In this document: positions 45,741 through 56,174 of the stretch, piece after piece
Layout: each line of letters opens with the position of its first letter
How positions within the stretch are numbered: position 1 is the stretch's first letter
The notes under the pieces: model-generated
What the model saw: only the letters and a program-made list of their open reading frames with translations
What the model was told of the DNA's origin: nothing
Databases searched by the model: none
DNA from: Oehlia diaphana
Lineage: Eukaryota > Glomeromycota > Glomeromycetes > Glomerales > Glomeraceae
Length of the DNA stretch: 56,174 nt
Assembly (NCBI GenBank): GCA_003833135.1
Contig: QZLH01000420.1
Location: forward strand, 42,744-98,917
Direction: 5' to 3'
Translations under genes and position numbers: made by a program

Positions 45741-48128
45741 ATGCAAGATACCGAGTATACAAATGAATGGGTCAATTGGATTGAGGAAGCTGTTGATAAA
45801 GAATATTTTAAATATTATGAATACAATCAATTTAATAATATTCAACCTATTGGTACGGGAGGTTTCGGAAAAGTATATCGTGCAAATTGGAAAAATTCAG
45901 AAAAACAATTTGCGTTAAAATCTTTTTTTAGTCTTGATAACATTACCGTGAAAGAAATCGTTCGTGAGGTATTTTAATATAAAATATTTTTTTTTCGTTT
46001 ATGATTATATTTATTTAATATACTAAATATTTGGATTTTATTTTAGTTAAAAATTCAACGAGATGTTGATTTTCATGATAACATTATTCGTTGCTATGGG
46101 ATAACAAAGCTTGAGTCGGGTATTATTAACATCACCTTGATAATATAATATTCTTGTTAATCGCAAAATTCAAAAAAATGTATTTTAATGATTTTTTTTT
46201 ATTCATTAGATAATCACAATAATTATTGGTTAGTAATGGAGTACGCCGATGGTGGTAGTCTTCGGTGTTATTTGAAGAAAAACTTTACCAAACTTTCTTG
46301 GGACGACAAATATAACATGGCATACCAGTTATCTTGCGCTGTATCATGCTTGCATAACGAAAAAATAGTGCATTGTGATTTGGTAATTCATTTAACATTA
46401 TTTAATCGTTAATAATATTATTCTGCATATTCATTTGATAATACATATTTCTTTCGTAGCATTCTGGTAATATACTTGTCCGTAATAATACAATCAAATT
46501 AGCAGATTTCGGATTATCAAAAAGAATTGGAGCATCGTCCAATGTTCAATCTAAATTATTTGGTGTGGTTCCTTATATTGATCCAAAAAGCTTTAGTAGA
46601 CGAAGAAATAATAATAATAATAATGAATCATCACAAGCGCGTTCATTAAATGAAAAAAGTGATATTTATAGTGTTGGCGTATTATTATGGGAAATATCTA
46701 GTGGGCAACCTCCTTTTGAAAATGAACAATATGATATTAGTTTAGCTTTGGATGTTTTAGAAGGCCGTAGAGAAACTGTTGTTCCTGATACCCCTGATGA
46801 ATATGTTAAAATTTATACCAGTGAGTAATATTTTAAATTTCAAAATTTTGTAAATAAATATTATTTTATTAATCTTTAATTACATTTGGTTATTAGAATG
46901 TTGGGATGGGGAACCAGATAATCGTCCAACAATATATCAAGTAGTTGATTGGCTAAATGCAAAAATGGCAAAAATAGATATAATAATAGAAAATCATCAA
47001 ATATCAAATGAACAAGAACTTAATGAGGCTAATTTAAGTACTAATGGTTCAGAATTACCAGGAGATTTATCTCAACTTATTCAAAATTTCGATAAAATGA
47101 ATACAAAAGAAATTGATTCTCATCAAATGACAAATGAATTAGAACTTAATGAGGCTTCTTTAAGTACTAATAATTCAGAATTACTAGGAGACCAAAATTT
47201 TGATAAGATGAATATAAAAGAAATTGATTCTATATCAATATCAAGTAAACAAGAAAATCATTCAATTGAAAAAGATTTTAACATTATAGTTAATGAAATA
47301 ATTGATTTTATTTATAAATTAAATAATAAAGGAATTGAACGGAAATTGGAAAAGAAGCAAGTTATTGAATATTTTAATAATCATAATTTAAGTTCACAAG
47401 AATTTTATAATTGGTTATTAAATAATCAAAATAATTCAAATTCTATTTTTATTCTTGGATATTTCAATTATTATGGAATCGTAACAAGCGAAAATGATGA
47501 GAAAACATTTAATTTGTTTATTAATGCATCAGAAAATAATCATACATTAGCACAATATTTTGTTGGTTTGTGTTATAGACATGGATATGGAACTATGAAA
47601 AATGAAAAATTAGCCTTTGAATATTATAAAAAAGTAGCTGATAAAAATTTATCAAATGGACAATTGAATATTGGTTATTATTATGATTTTGGAATAGGTA
47701 TTAACGAAGATTTAAAAAAGGCTGTTTATTGGTATAAAAAAGCTGCAAATAATGGAAATATAATAGCAAAATATAATCTTGGTAAATGTTATGAAGATGG
47801 GATTGGTGTTAAAAAAGATTATGATAAAGCTTTTGAATTATTTAAGCAATCAGCTGAAGGAGGATATTTAGATGGAATAGTGATGTTAGGATATTGTTAT
47901 AATAATGGTATTGGAACAAAAATTGATAAGAGAAAAGCATTTAAATTATATAAAAATGCTGCAAATTTAGGAGATGATGTAGCACAAAATAATCTTGCTA
48001 TAATCTACAGAGATGGAATTGGAATTGCAAGAGATGTAAATAAAGCTATTTATTGGTTTGAAAAATCTGCCAAACAAGGAAATGAGAAAGCAAAAAATAA
48101 TTTAAAAAGACTTCGAAAAAATCATTAA
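45741..48128 (+). CDS. Kinase D: Sel1-repeat TKL-type kinase with HCD motif
   Basis: A 688-aa product comes from join 45741-45968, 46047-46119, 46210-46382, 46460-46820 and 46897-48128, in frame with GT-AG introns. The glycine loop GTGGFG is at 38-43, the beta-3 lysine is K60, and DFG starts at D174. The catalytic loop reads HCDL at 155-158 instead of HRDL: the catalytic aspartate stays but the arginine that normally contacts the phosphorylated activation loop is lost (a non-RD kinase). The linker after [10 protein letters not shown] contains an in-frame tandem duplication (46995-47120 and 47121-47231). Six Sel1 repeats occupy about 461-680. The kinase is probably catalytically competent but regulated differently from A and B. 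Sister of pseudogene C. Confidence 0.92.
46995..47231 (+). repeat. Intragenic tandem duplication in kinase D linker
   Basis: Unit 1 (126 nt) and unit 2 (111 nt) both encode HQ..N..ELNEA.LSTN.SEL.GD, then NFDKMN.KEIDS. Kinases A and B have one unit. Both lengths are multiples of three, so the frame is kept. Confidence 0.85.
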
Positions 48129-48426
48129 TTTTAATAAAATTTTTTTGTATATTTATTTTTTTCTGAAAAATTATTTTTTTATATCAGATATATTTCTTTT
48201 ATACTTAAATAAATTTAACATCCATCGTTTAATGTACCATAAATATAATTTCATCCCATGCGCCACTTTTAAGATTCAAATGATCGTTTTTAAATATAAA
48301 AGGTTTTTCACTCTGAAAAAAATTTTTAATAAATTTACCTTTTTACATTAAAAAATTAATTTTTAGTATTGTAAACAATGTTTTTATTAATTTAAATGCA
48401 CGTCTAATTTAATCGCGCAAAAAAAA

Positions 48427-48596
48427 TCCCTATAAAAATGAAATGTGTTAAATTTGTAATAAATGTCTAAAAAAGCACCATTTTGTTTAATTTTCGTTTT
48501 TTTTTTGTAATAAGACATAAATCGGACAAAATGGTGCTAATTTAGACACTTATTACACATGAACAACAAATTTAATACATTTCGTTTTTATAGGGA
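48427..48596. repeat. Long inverted repeat, probable MITE, 3' of kinase D
   Basis: The arms, of about 60 bases, start TCCCTATAAAAATGAAATGT and, from the right end, TCCCTATAAAAACGAAATGT. Both reach GCACCATTTTG around a short loop. A target duplication is not clear. As RNA it would form a long hairpin. Confidence 0.75.
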
Positions 48597-48717
48597 ATGT
48601 ATTTATTATTATGAACATGATCCTGGGCGAACATCGCCTTTACCAGCATTGGAACTTGGGCAGAATTAAGAATATGAATGTAACTCCGCCAAAAATGCCA
48701 TCCTAATGTTTAGCAAT

Positions 48718-49224
48718 TAGGGTTGGATTAGTCCGGACCGGACCGGACTGGACTGGTCTTTTGACCAGTCCTTAAAGTTTTTAAATTATCTTATTTATAA
48801 CAGCGGTATTCTAGGGTTGTCAACAAGATAATGAAATGCAGGTCGCACTAGAATTATGACATTAATTTGTTATTTATTAACAACTATCGAATATGAAAGA
48901 AAATTTTAAAAAAATAAAATAAAATTGTCAATTGATGCTGATCATAATAATTGTATATACGAAAAATTTTTATTTCTCGTACTTTTAACATTTTTAAAGC
49001 ATCAATGAGAAATCAAATGATATTGATATTTGAAAATATTGATATTTCAAAATGAACTTTATTAATAATATCAGATATATAATTTATCATTTTATATAAT
49101 TACAGTATATTAGATAAACAATTTTATATAGTCGGTCCCGGTTCGGCCCGGACTTCAAATCTCGGACCGAAAACTTTGAAGACCGGTCCCAAGACCGGTC
49201 TTTGCTGGGACCGATCCAACCCTA
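48718..49224. mobile_element. hAT-like MITE with 8-bp target duplication
   Basis: TIRs read TAGGGTTGGATTAGTCC (left) and TAGGGTTGGATCGGTCCC (right, complement). TTAGCAAT flanks perfectly at 48710-48717 and 49225-49232. Subterminal GGACCGG/CCGGTCC repeats lie inside both ends. 507 bp, no transposase. Confidence 0.92.
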
Positions 49225-49232
49225 TTAGCAAT

Positions 49233-50898
49233 AACCTATTATTATTATTGTTCTAAAATAATATAGTACACTTATATGTAGACAAATTTATACAAAGACG
49301 CGAAAAGATTATTGAAAAAATCAAATCATATTATTGTTACGTTCATTAATGTTTTATATTGAGGAATAAGAGTTTAAAGTCGCCTGTTGCAGCTTTAAAA
49401 ATTTCCAATTAAATAATTTTGCAACATAAAATTTGTGTAAAAATTAACTGACCATAATATTATCTGTTTACCACTTTAGTAATAAAAAATCAAAGTATGT
49501 TCCAGTTTTCTCAACATAATAAATAAGCTGAAAAATAAGACAATTCTTAGAAAGATAATCCAATTACACCATTACGGTTAGGCGTAATTATAAATAATTT
49601 TTACATTTTCCATTTTTGATATCACTTTCAAAGCTTGTATTGTACAAATTAAAGAAATCTTGAGGGAAATAAACTGAAAAACTATTAATTCATGTTTACT
49701 CATTATTATTAACATTTTTAATAGATCTTTTATATTTCAAAACAACATTTTAAGAGATTTTCCTTACATTCAGTTAATTTTTCAAGAGTAATAAATGAAT
49801 TAATCAAATGTATATTTGATGATATTAATTAAACAATTATTAAACAAAATATAAAAAAAAAAATTTTTGCGCATCTTGATATGCTAAAATTTAATATTTT
49901 CGAATTATTCTGTATTAAAAAAAATTTTTATTTTAATTTTCAACTCTAAAATATTATATTCTGTTCTGAATATTGAATTTTGATTGGATAATATTAAATC
50001 CTGAAAATTCATATCAATCGTTTGAGAAATTTAAAATTTTGATAACAATATTATGTAAGTACTATAATTCTCAAAAAAAAAAAAAAAATTTGGGAGAAAT
50101 AAAATTCGTAACGTCAGAAAGATGACGATTTAGATTTCAAATTTCATTAACACAATAGAATTAACGATAATAATTGTTAAGAGAAGCTTACCAAAAACTT
50201 CAAATCTTTCTTTACTAAATTTTAAAGGTTATTAAAAGAAACCATATAAATTCTCTAAGAGTTCTTAATATTCTACCTCATACGAATAATGACAATACAA
50301 TATTGTTATTGCGAAATACTTCTTCATCAACCGAATAACATACTCAAATATTACGGTGTGAAAGATCGACATCTTCGGAAAAAAAATTATTATTTATGCC
50401 ACAAAATCATTTGATAATATTTAACCAAAAATATTTTATATTTATTAATCATCCCCAATATTCAATTTAATTGATAAATGGAAATTTTCTAATTTTCTAA
50501 TTGAAACTTGAAAATTTTTGGAAAGAAATGAGAAGAAAATCTTTTATAATTTTTTTTTCAAAAACAACATTTATTACATTTATATTAAATCAAATAATAT
50601 TTTTTAAATATTCTAGATGTAAGGATACTTTTGATAAATTAAAATATTCTTACTTTTCATCGTATAACAATACATTTTAAAACTTCAGTATGTTTGTTGG
50701 TATTATTGTGGATGAGATAACTTGTTCAATTTTATTCAAATAACATCCTCCCTTTAATAAAAAAATTTTTTAACCTAATTTTTATGTAGTATAGTACTCT
50801 CTCAAAAATTTCATAATGACGTCATTGTGTATATATTACGTTTACTGCGTGCGTTACTGACTTTTTTCTTTGTTTGGTAATACTAAAATTATTAAATT
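49233..50898. other. Intergenic region upstream of kinase E
   Basis: No gene supported. Blocks near 49920-50120 resemble sequence 5' of kinase B (10440-10660), and GGAAATTTTCTAATTT near 50478 recurs before the other kinases (11025), so it is duplicated upstream DNA. Confidence 0.45.
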
Positions 50899-50914
50899 AC
50901 GCTGTACGTTGTAC
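50899..50914 (+). promoter_or_regulatory. Shared kinase upstream box (copy E), partial
   Basis: ACGCTGTACGTTGTAC lies 115 bases before the kinase E start; the second half of the box is diverged. Confidence 0.45.
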
Positions 50915-51013
50915 TACATCAAATTTATATAATAAGCACACACAATTAAACTTAACTTTTCATTTTTTTTTTTACTTTCCGTTAACTTATTATTTATTAT
51001 TCAATACGTCTAA

Positions 51014-52415
51014 ATGCAAGATACCGAAAATACAAAAGTATGGATTAATTGGATTGAAGAAGCTGTTGATAAAGAACATTTAAAATTTTATGAATATGAA
51101 GAATTTAATAATATTCAACATATTGGTACGGGAGGTTTCGGAAACGTATATCGTGCAAATTGGAAAAATTCAGAAAAATTATTTGCGTTAAAATCTTTCT
51201 TTAGTCTTAATAACATCACCATGAAAGAAATCGTTCGTGAGGTATTTTAATGTACAATACATTTTTTCTGTCCATGAAATTTTATCTTTATTTCAAATAT
51301 TTTTTTTTTAATTCAGTTAAGAATTCAACGCGAAGTTGATTTTCATGATAACATTATTCGTTGCTTTGGAATAACAAAACTTGAGTCAGGTATTATTAAC
51401 ATCACCTTGATAAATATAATATTCTTTTTAATCGCAAAATTTTATAAAAGTTCATTTAATAATTAATTCCTTTATTCGCTAGAATATCATAATAATTATC
51501 AGTTAGTAATGGAATACGCCGACGGTGGTATTCTTCGAAGTTATTTAAAGGAAAATTTTAACAAGCTTACTTGGAATGACAAATATAATATGGCATACCA
51601 GTTATCTTGTGCCGTATCATGCTTACATAACGAAAGAATAGTGCATCGTGATTTGGTAATTTATTTAATCATTAACAGTAATATATTTTGTATTATTTAT
51701 TTTTAAAAACTGAAAATTGATTATATATATGTTTCTTTAATAGCACTCCTGTAATATACTAGTCCATAATAACACAATCAAATTAGCAGATTTTGGATTA
51801 TCTAAAAGATTAGGAGCATCATCTAATCTTCAATCTAAATTATTTGTGGTTCCTTATATCGATCCAAAAAGCTTTAGAAATAATAATAATCAATCAACAC
51901 AAATGTATTCATTAAATGAAAAAAGTGATATTTATAGTATAGGCGTATTATTTTGGGAAATATCCAGTGGTCAACCTCCTTTTTATGTTGAAAATGAACA
52001 ATATGATGTTGAGTTAGCTGTGAAAATTTCACAAGGTCTTAGAGAAACTGTTGTTCCTGATACTCCTGAAGAATATGTTAAAATTTATACTAGTAAGTAA
52101 AATTTAAAATTTTAAATCTTATATTTTATAATTTAAAAATATTATTTAATTAACCTTATTTACATTTATTTCTTAGAATGTTGGGATGGGGAACCAGATA
52201 ATCGTCCAACAATATATCAAGTAGTTGATTGGCTAAATACCATAATTACAAAAACAGATGTAATAGTAGAAAATCATCAAATGTCAAATGAACAAGAACT
52301 TAATGAGGCCTCTTTAATTAATAATAATTCAAAATTATATAGAGATATAGTATCTCAACTTAATCAAAATTTTGATAAAATAAATATAAAAGAAATTGAT
52401 CCTATGATATATTAA
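51014..52415 (+). CDS. Kinase E: kinase part, frame ends before the Sel1 repeats
   Basis: Join 51014-51241, 51317-51389, 51483-51655, 51744-52092 and 52177-52415 encodes 353 aa, in frame to a stop at 52413. The kinase domain is complete: GTGGFG loop, K60 in ALK, HRDL (D157), DFG, and [10 protein letters not shown]. Exon 4 has small in-frame losses near VPYIDPKSF. The stop follows DPMIY: kinase B reads CCTATGATAATATTAAGC where E reads CCTATGATATATTAAGC, one A fewer. The Sel1 half is open in the shifted frame just downstream. It may make a stand-alone kinase, be a fresh pseudogene, or carry an assembly error. Closest to kinase B. Confidence 0.8.
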
Positions 52416-53179
52416 GCAAACAAGAAAATTTTGATTTCAACATTATAATTGACGAAATCAATGATTTTATTTATAAAATAAGAGATAAAGGAATCAATTG
52501 GAAATTAGAAAAGAAACAAGTTATTGAATATTTTAATAATCATAATTTAAATTCACAAGAATTTTATAATTGGTTAATAAATAATCAAAATAGTTCAAAT
52601 TCTATTTTTATTCTTGGATATTTTAATTATCGTGAAATTGTAACAAGTTTAAATTATAAGAAAGGATTTAATTTATTTATTAATTCATCAGAAAAAAATC
52701 ATATATTAGCACAACTTTTTGTTGGTTATTGTTATTTTTATGGATATGGTACTATAAAAAATGAAAAATTAGCTTTTGATTATTTTGAAAAAGCTTCAAA
52801 TAATGGAAATATAGTTGCAATATATGAACTTGGACTTACTTATATAAATGGAGAGGGAATTGAAAAAGATTATGATAAAGCTTTTAAATTGTTTAAACAA
52901 TCAGCTGAAGGAAGATTTCCAAGTGGAATAATGATGTTAGGATATTGTCATAGTAATGGTTTTGGAACTAAAATTGATAAACAAAAAGCATTTGAATTAT
53001 ATCAAGATGCTGCAAATTTAGGAGATGATGTAGCACAATATAATCTTGCTAGATTATATGAAAAAGGAAATGGAATTACAAAAGATATAGATAAAGCGAT
53101 TTATTGGTATGAAAAATCTGCCAATCAAGGATATGAGTTAGCAAAAAATAATTTAAAAAAATTTCAAAAAAATCAATAA
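52416..53179 (+). pseudogene. Sel1-repeat half of kinase E, out of frame
   Basis: From just after the frameshift to the stop at 53179 the shifted frame is fully open. It reads five Sel1 repeats (such as [20 protein letters not shown] and [13 protein letters not shown]) at the same spacing as kinase B. The lack of any further damage suggests the frameshift is very recent. An internal ATG at 52889 would give only the last two to three repeats, and there is no promoter evidence for separate expression. Confidence 0.75.
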
Positions 53180-54057
53180 TTTATAATAATTTTCTTTAAT
53201 TAGGATTAAATTGTAAAAACTTTAAATCATTTAAATTTTACAGTATTTATTATTTCTTTAATTTACAAGATAGTAAATACACTATTCTAAATACACTATT
53301 CTAAAAATACCTATTTATGTAATTTTTTCTTATATATATTTTCTATTTTTTCTATTAATAAATAAATTTTTCGTCTATCATTATATCATTCATTATATCA
53401 TTAAATTATCCTTTCACATCAGCAATATATATATACAGTATATATATATATGTAGAAGTTTAAAGAATTTTATGAGATAAACGAGATAAACAATTGAAAA
53501 CCGTAAACAAGTAACAAATAAATAAAAGCGTATATCGAAAGCTAAAATAAGAAATAAGGTTATGTAATATTTGTTTAAATGTGGTAAATTTTATAATTTT
53601 ATTCTAAAATTGCCGGAGTAATCAACTTGTCGGTATAATGATTTGTCGGGATTTTGACTTGTCGAGATTTCGTTGTCGGTCTTGTGTCAGTCGTTCAAAT
53701 GATTTTAGAGATTTCGTACCAAACCCTTTCAGCCTACCCTAATCCTATGCTTAAAACGTCAGTGGTACAGATTTTAATTTATAATAAATTTAAATTACAA
53801 TTAAAAAAAACTAAATAAAATAATTTACAATGGTGAATTACTGTATTAAAGTGTTATTAGTCCGAAAAATCTGCAAAACAAGGAAATGCGAAGCCTCATG
53901 TGATTGTTAGCCAATCATATTTATATTGATCACATATTGGTCAAAAAAATCAGCAATATTAATTTACAACGCTAATTTTTTAAAAATTAAAGATAATGAA
54001 TACAAACATAAATATTTTTATATATCTTTTATTTTATAATATATTATGTCTTTGAAT
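53180..54057. other. Kinase E 3' flank
   Basis: Non-coding. It contains a (TA)n tract near 53427-53452 and a cluster of TTGTCGG motifs at 53625-53690. A short Sel1-like relic lies at 53861-53893 (EKSAKQGNAK). No full gene. Confidence 0.5.
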
Positions 54058-54200
54058 TAGGGTTGGATCAGTCTTTCCAACCCAAGTCCTTTATTTTACT
54101 TATAATGGCGGTTTAGGTCGCAATTTTGAGCTTAATTTATTATTGTTTTCATTGTTATCTAAGTATGGTTCAAATGAAATCTCATAAAAATAAAAATACT
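54058..54200. mobile_element. Fragment of the hAT-like MITE family seen at 48718
   Basis: Starts TAGGGTTGGATCAGTC and continues with diverged blocks shared in order with 48718-48890 (GTCCTT, CTTAT.TAA..GCGG, AGGTCGCA, TTAATTT.TTATT). The right terminus is missing. Confidence 0.6.
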
Positions 54201-55103
54201 GATCCATTTTTGATAAAATTTTAAAAATTGTATGAAAATATTAAAAAAAAATTTTGTAATCTGCAATGGTTAAAAAATGTTGGGTTGTCAAATTTTTATT
54301 TCTATAGATTTTCATATTTTCTGCAAGTTTTGACTCCATAATAATAAAGTAAATTCAAATAATGTTTTTTTAAACCATTGTAATAGGCATTTTTAAAATA
54401 ATTTTGTGTTCTTGGTAATGTAGACGCGAAAAGGAAAACTTCAATATATAGATCAGTTGCCATAACTGCGCCGTATACTCCATAGTTGAGAAGATTCTCA
54501 AAGGGGTATCTGTTTTATAAAAAAAATATCGAGTGCAACAAAATCTTCGTGAAACAGATTTTCGTGCATAAGAATAAACCTTTAAATGTATTAAAATTTT
54601 TTTTAAACCGATCTAAATGCTCGATTTGGATATATATATATTATCAATTGAAACTTCTAAGCAGTTTTCGAATTAGTATCAGGTTATTCGCTGATCATCT
54701 AAATAAAGAAAAAATACGATATATATGCATTCGGATAAAACACTAGTTCAAAAACTGCATATATCTTTTTTTGGTAAAATAAGAACACAGTACTTAAAGA
54801 AAAAATAATTTTGTGATCGTATAGTATAATCACATAATTCTCTAGGCACTATATTCTTTTAATTTAATAATTTTTGGTGTTGACGCGTTGTAATTATCTT
54901 TTCGGATACCGAGTACCAATGAGATAATATTTATAAAATATTTCACATTTAAAATATTTTAAACGCAAAAAATTTATTTATTTATTTAATAAATATAATA
55001 AAAAATTTAAAATAAAATAAAAATAAAATTATTATTAATTAATTAACTAATTAATTTACTTACTATTAATTAAAGGTTCGTGTAAAATAAGTACATCAAA
55101 CAC
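54201..55103. other. Intergenic, nothing recognised
   Basis: AT-rich sequence between the MITE fragment and the ML-domain gene. The 86-codon frame at 54486 has no recognisable features. Confidence 0.4.
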
Positions 55104-55619
55104 TTAAAACCTCCAAAAGTCAGGTATAGCTGAAGATTCAATATCACTAAAAATAGCAGCTGAACAGGCTAATGGTTCAACATCAGGTGGTTGTCCATGT
55201 TCCATTTCAATTACAATAGCGTATGTTTGAGGCAAATCCATTGCGTCTGGTGCAGTGTATTTCTGCGTTGTAGAAAATGCAGTTCCGGCTTTAATTGGAC
55301 AAGTAATTCCAGATATTGTACAAATATCCACAATAAGAGGATCTCCTATGGGTGCTTTCGCGGCAAGATCGATGAATCCAATACCAAGAAAATCTCCAGC
55401 GACAACATCTTTTTTCAATGTTCCTTTAATGTCAAACGTTTCTTCTTTTCCAGAAACAAAAGGATCAGGTGTCATTTTTACATCGAGTCCCACTACATCT
55501 GGTGGCGCATCGGGACATGGTGGAAATTTAGTTTCTCTTTTAACAAGTTCAAGTGGTGCTGCATTGACCGCAAAAAGCGTAGCAAATAAAACGAATGCCA
55601 AAATAAAAATTCGATTCAT
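55104..55619 (-). CDS. ML-domain (NPC2/PG-PI transfer-like) secreted lipid-binding protein
   Basis: A single-exon, 171-aa protein. It begins with a classical signal peptide (MNRIFILAFVLFATLFAVNA, cleavage probably after NA near 20), so it is secreted or lumenal. The mature part starts with FPPCPDAPPDVV and contains VDICTISGITCPIK, PQTYAIVIEMEHG and a late LACSAA. This fits the beta-sandwich ML (MD-2-related lipid-recognition) fold of NPC2 and fungal phosphatidylglycerol/phosphatidylinositol transfer proteins. Four cysteines could form two disulfides. Length (about 150 mature residues) is normal for the family. Lipid ligand and role (sterol or phospholipid handling, possibly at the plant interface) are inferred. 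No introns and no defects seen. Confidence 0.88.
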   Translation of the reverse strand: MNRIFILAFVLFATLFAVNAAPLELVKRETKFPPCPDAPPDVVGLDVKMTPDPFVSGKEETFDIKGTLKKDVVAGDFLGIGFIDLAAKAPIGDPLIVDICTISGITCPIKAGTAFSTTQKYTAPDAMDLPQTYAIVIEMEHGQPPDVEPLACSAAIFSDIESSAIPDFWRF

Positions 55620-55820
55620 GATTACTTAAATTTTCTTGTAATTAGATTTTTATTAAAATAAATATTTAATTGTTTTTTTTTTTGAATTCGAGATTAAATC
55701 AGTTACTTCTTTTATAAGAAAAAACAACAACCAAAAGATTTACTTTGTTTTATCTTTTCTTTTTCTTCGTATTAATTTTATTCATTTGCAAATCTAGAAA
55801 GACGATTATCATCATGCTTA

Positions 55821-55971
55821 TGTTGTGCCCCAAATCTCAATATGCCCCAAATTAACGATGATTACTATATGTGAAAAGTAATGCTTTGAAAATTCTTAAG
55901 GCATTATAAAGATTGGCTGATAATTTAGGCCGATCGTTGATTTTGGGCAATCGTCAACTTGAGGCACAACA
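55821..55971. mobile_element. Inverted-repeat MITE upstream of the ML gene
   Basis: TIRs of about 40 bases: left TGTTGTGCCCCAAATCTCAA, right (complement) TGTTGTGCCTCAAGTTGACG, both reaching CAACGAT/TAACGAT-like inner ends. CTTA lies on both sides (55817-55820 and 55972-55975). 151 bp, non-coding; superfamily not assigned. Confidence 0.7.
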
Positions 55972-56174
55972 CTTATACATCAAACATGGAAGAAAATCAG
56001 AAAATAATAATTATGTGAGTTTTACTGAGTTGGATATCAACTAATTTCGTTTTTGTATAAAAAAAAAAATTTTTTAGACATACATCTCTGGTCGTTGATT
56101 CTTAGCGGCTGTTCTTTGTTTATAACATAGTAAGAAGTAATGATGAAATTTCATCCGTCAGAATTTAGAAATTT

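Noticed and set aside
11829..53179. A dedicated kinase-kinesin functional system
   Set aside because: The adjacency is explained by segmental duplication; nothing in the sequences ties the kinesin to the kinases functionally.
55191..55629. Plus-strand open frames opposite the ML-domain gene
   Set aside because: They are antisense shadows of a clear signal-peptide protein and have no recognisable domain.

Overview
The window looks like nuclear DNA of an arbuscular mycorrhizal fungus (Glomeromycotina, Rhizophagus-like). It is very AT-rich. Genes have short GT-AG introns, and there is a tandem cluster of TKL-type protein kinases carrying C-terminal Sel1 repeats, a lineage-typical expansion. An ML-domain secreted protein and many small DNA transposons are also present. 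The taxon is inferred from gene content and style; no marker gene is present.

Layout, left to right: (1) 1-1844, the 5' part of a Tigger/pogo-type transposon with a three-exon DDD transposase on the minus strand. (2) 3783-5290, a decayed kinase N-terminal exon followed by a LINE RNase H relic. (3) 5556-8028, Sel1-kinase A, intact over five exons, with a MITE in its last intron. (4) 8029-11690, intergenic, with a degenerate tandem repeat, a MULE-like MITE with a 9-bp target duplication, a Sel1 relic and a PIF/Harbinger-like MITE. (5) 11829-14045, Sel1-kinase B, intact. (6) 17570-24887 (minus), kinesin copy 1: motor and central part open, C-terminal third shattered and split by a 1.7-kb nested insertion. 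(7) 26882-28259, a TIR element containing a 659-base N gap, inserted between the promoter and start codon of the next kinase. (8) 28335-30280, kinase C, a pseudogene. (9) 32376-33593, a retroposon-like insertion. (10) 36453-43524 (minus), kinesin copy 2, intact, about 2,141 aa, with an in-frame internal duplication of about 540 aa. (11) 45741-48128, kinase D, intact but with HCD instead of HRD. (12) 51014-53179, kinase E, split between kinase and Sel1 parts by a one-base frameshift. (13) 55104-55619 (minus), an ML/NPC2-like secreted lipid-binding protein.

The main architecture is a segmental tandem duplication of a kinase+kinesin unit of roughly 17-19 kb. The flanks 14.1-17.5 kb and 31.9-36.4 kb match, as do 24.9-26.9 kb and 43.5-45.7 kb. 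Kinases C and D are a close pair and B and E another. Comparing the two blocks gives empty sites for several insertions, so the region works as a record of recent transposition. I do not see a clearly new multi-gene biological system. The most interesting signals are the kinase cluster with its shared promoter box and divergent fates, the internally duplicated kinesin, and the set of MITEs with readable target-site duplications.
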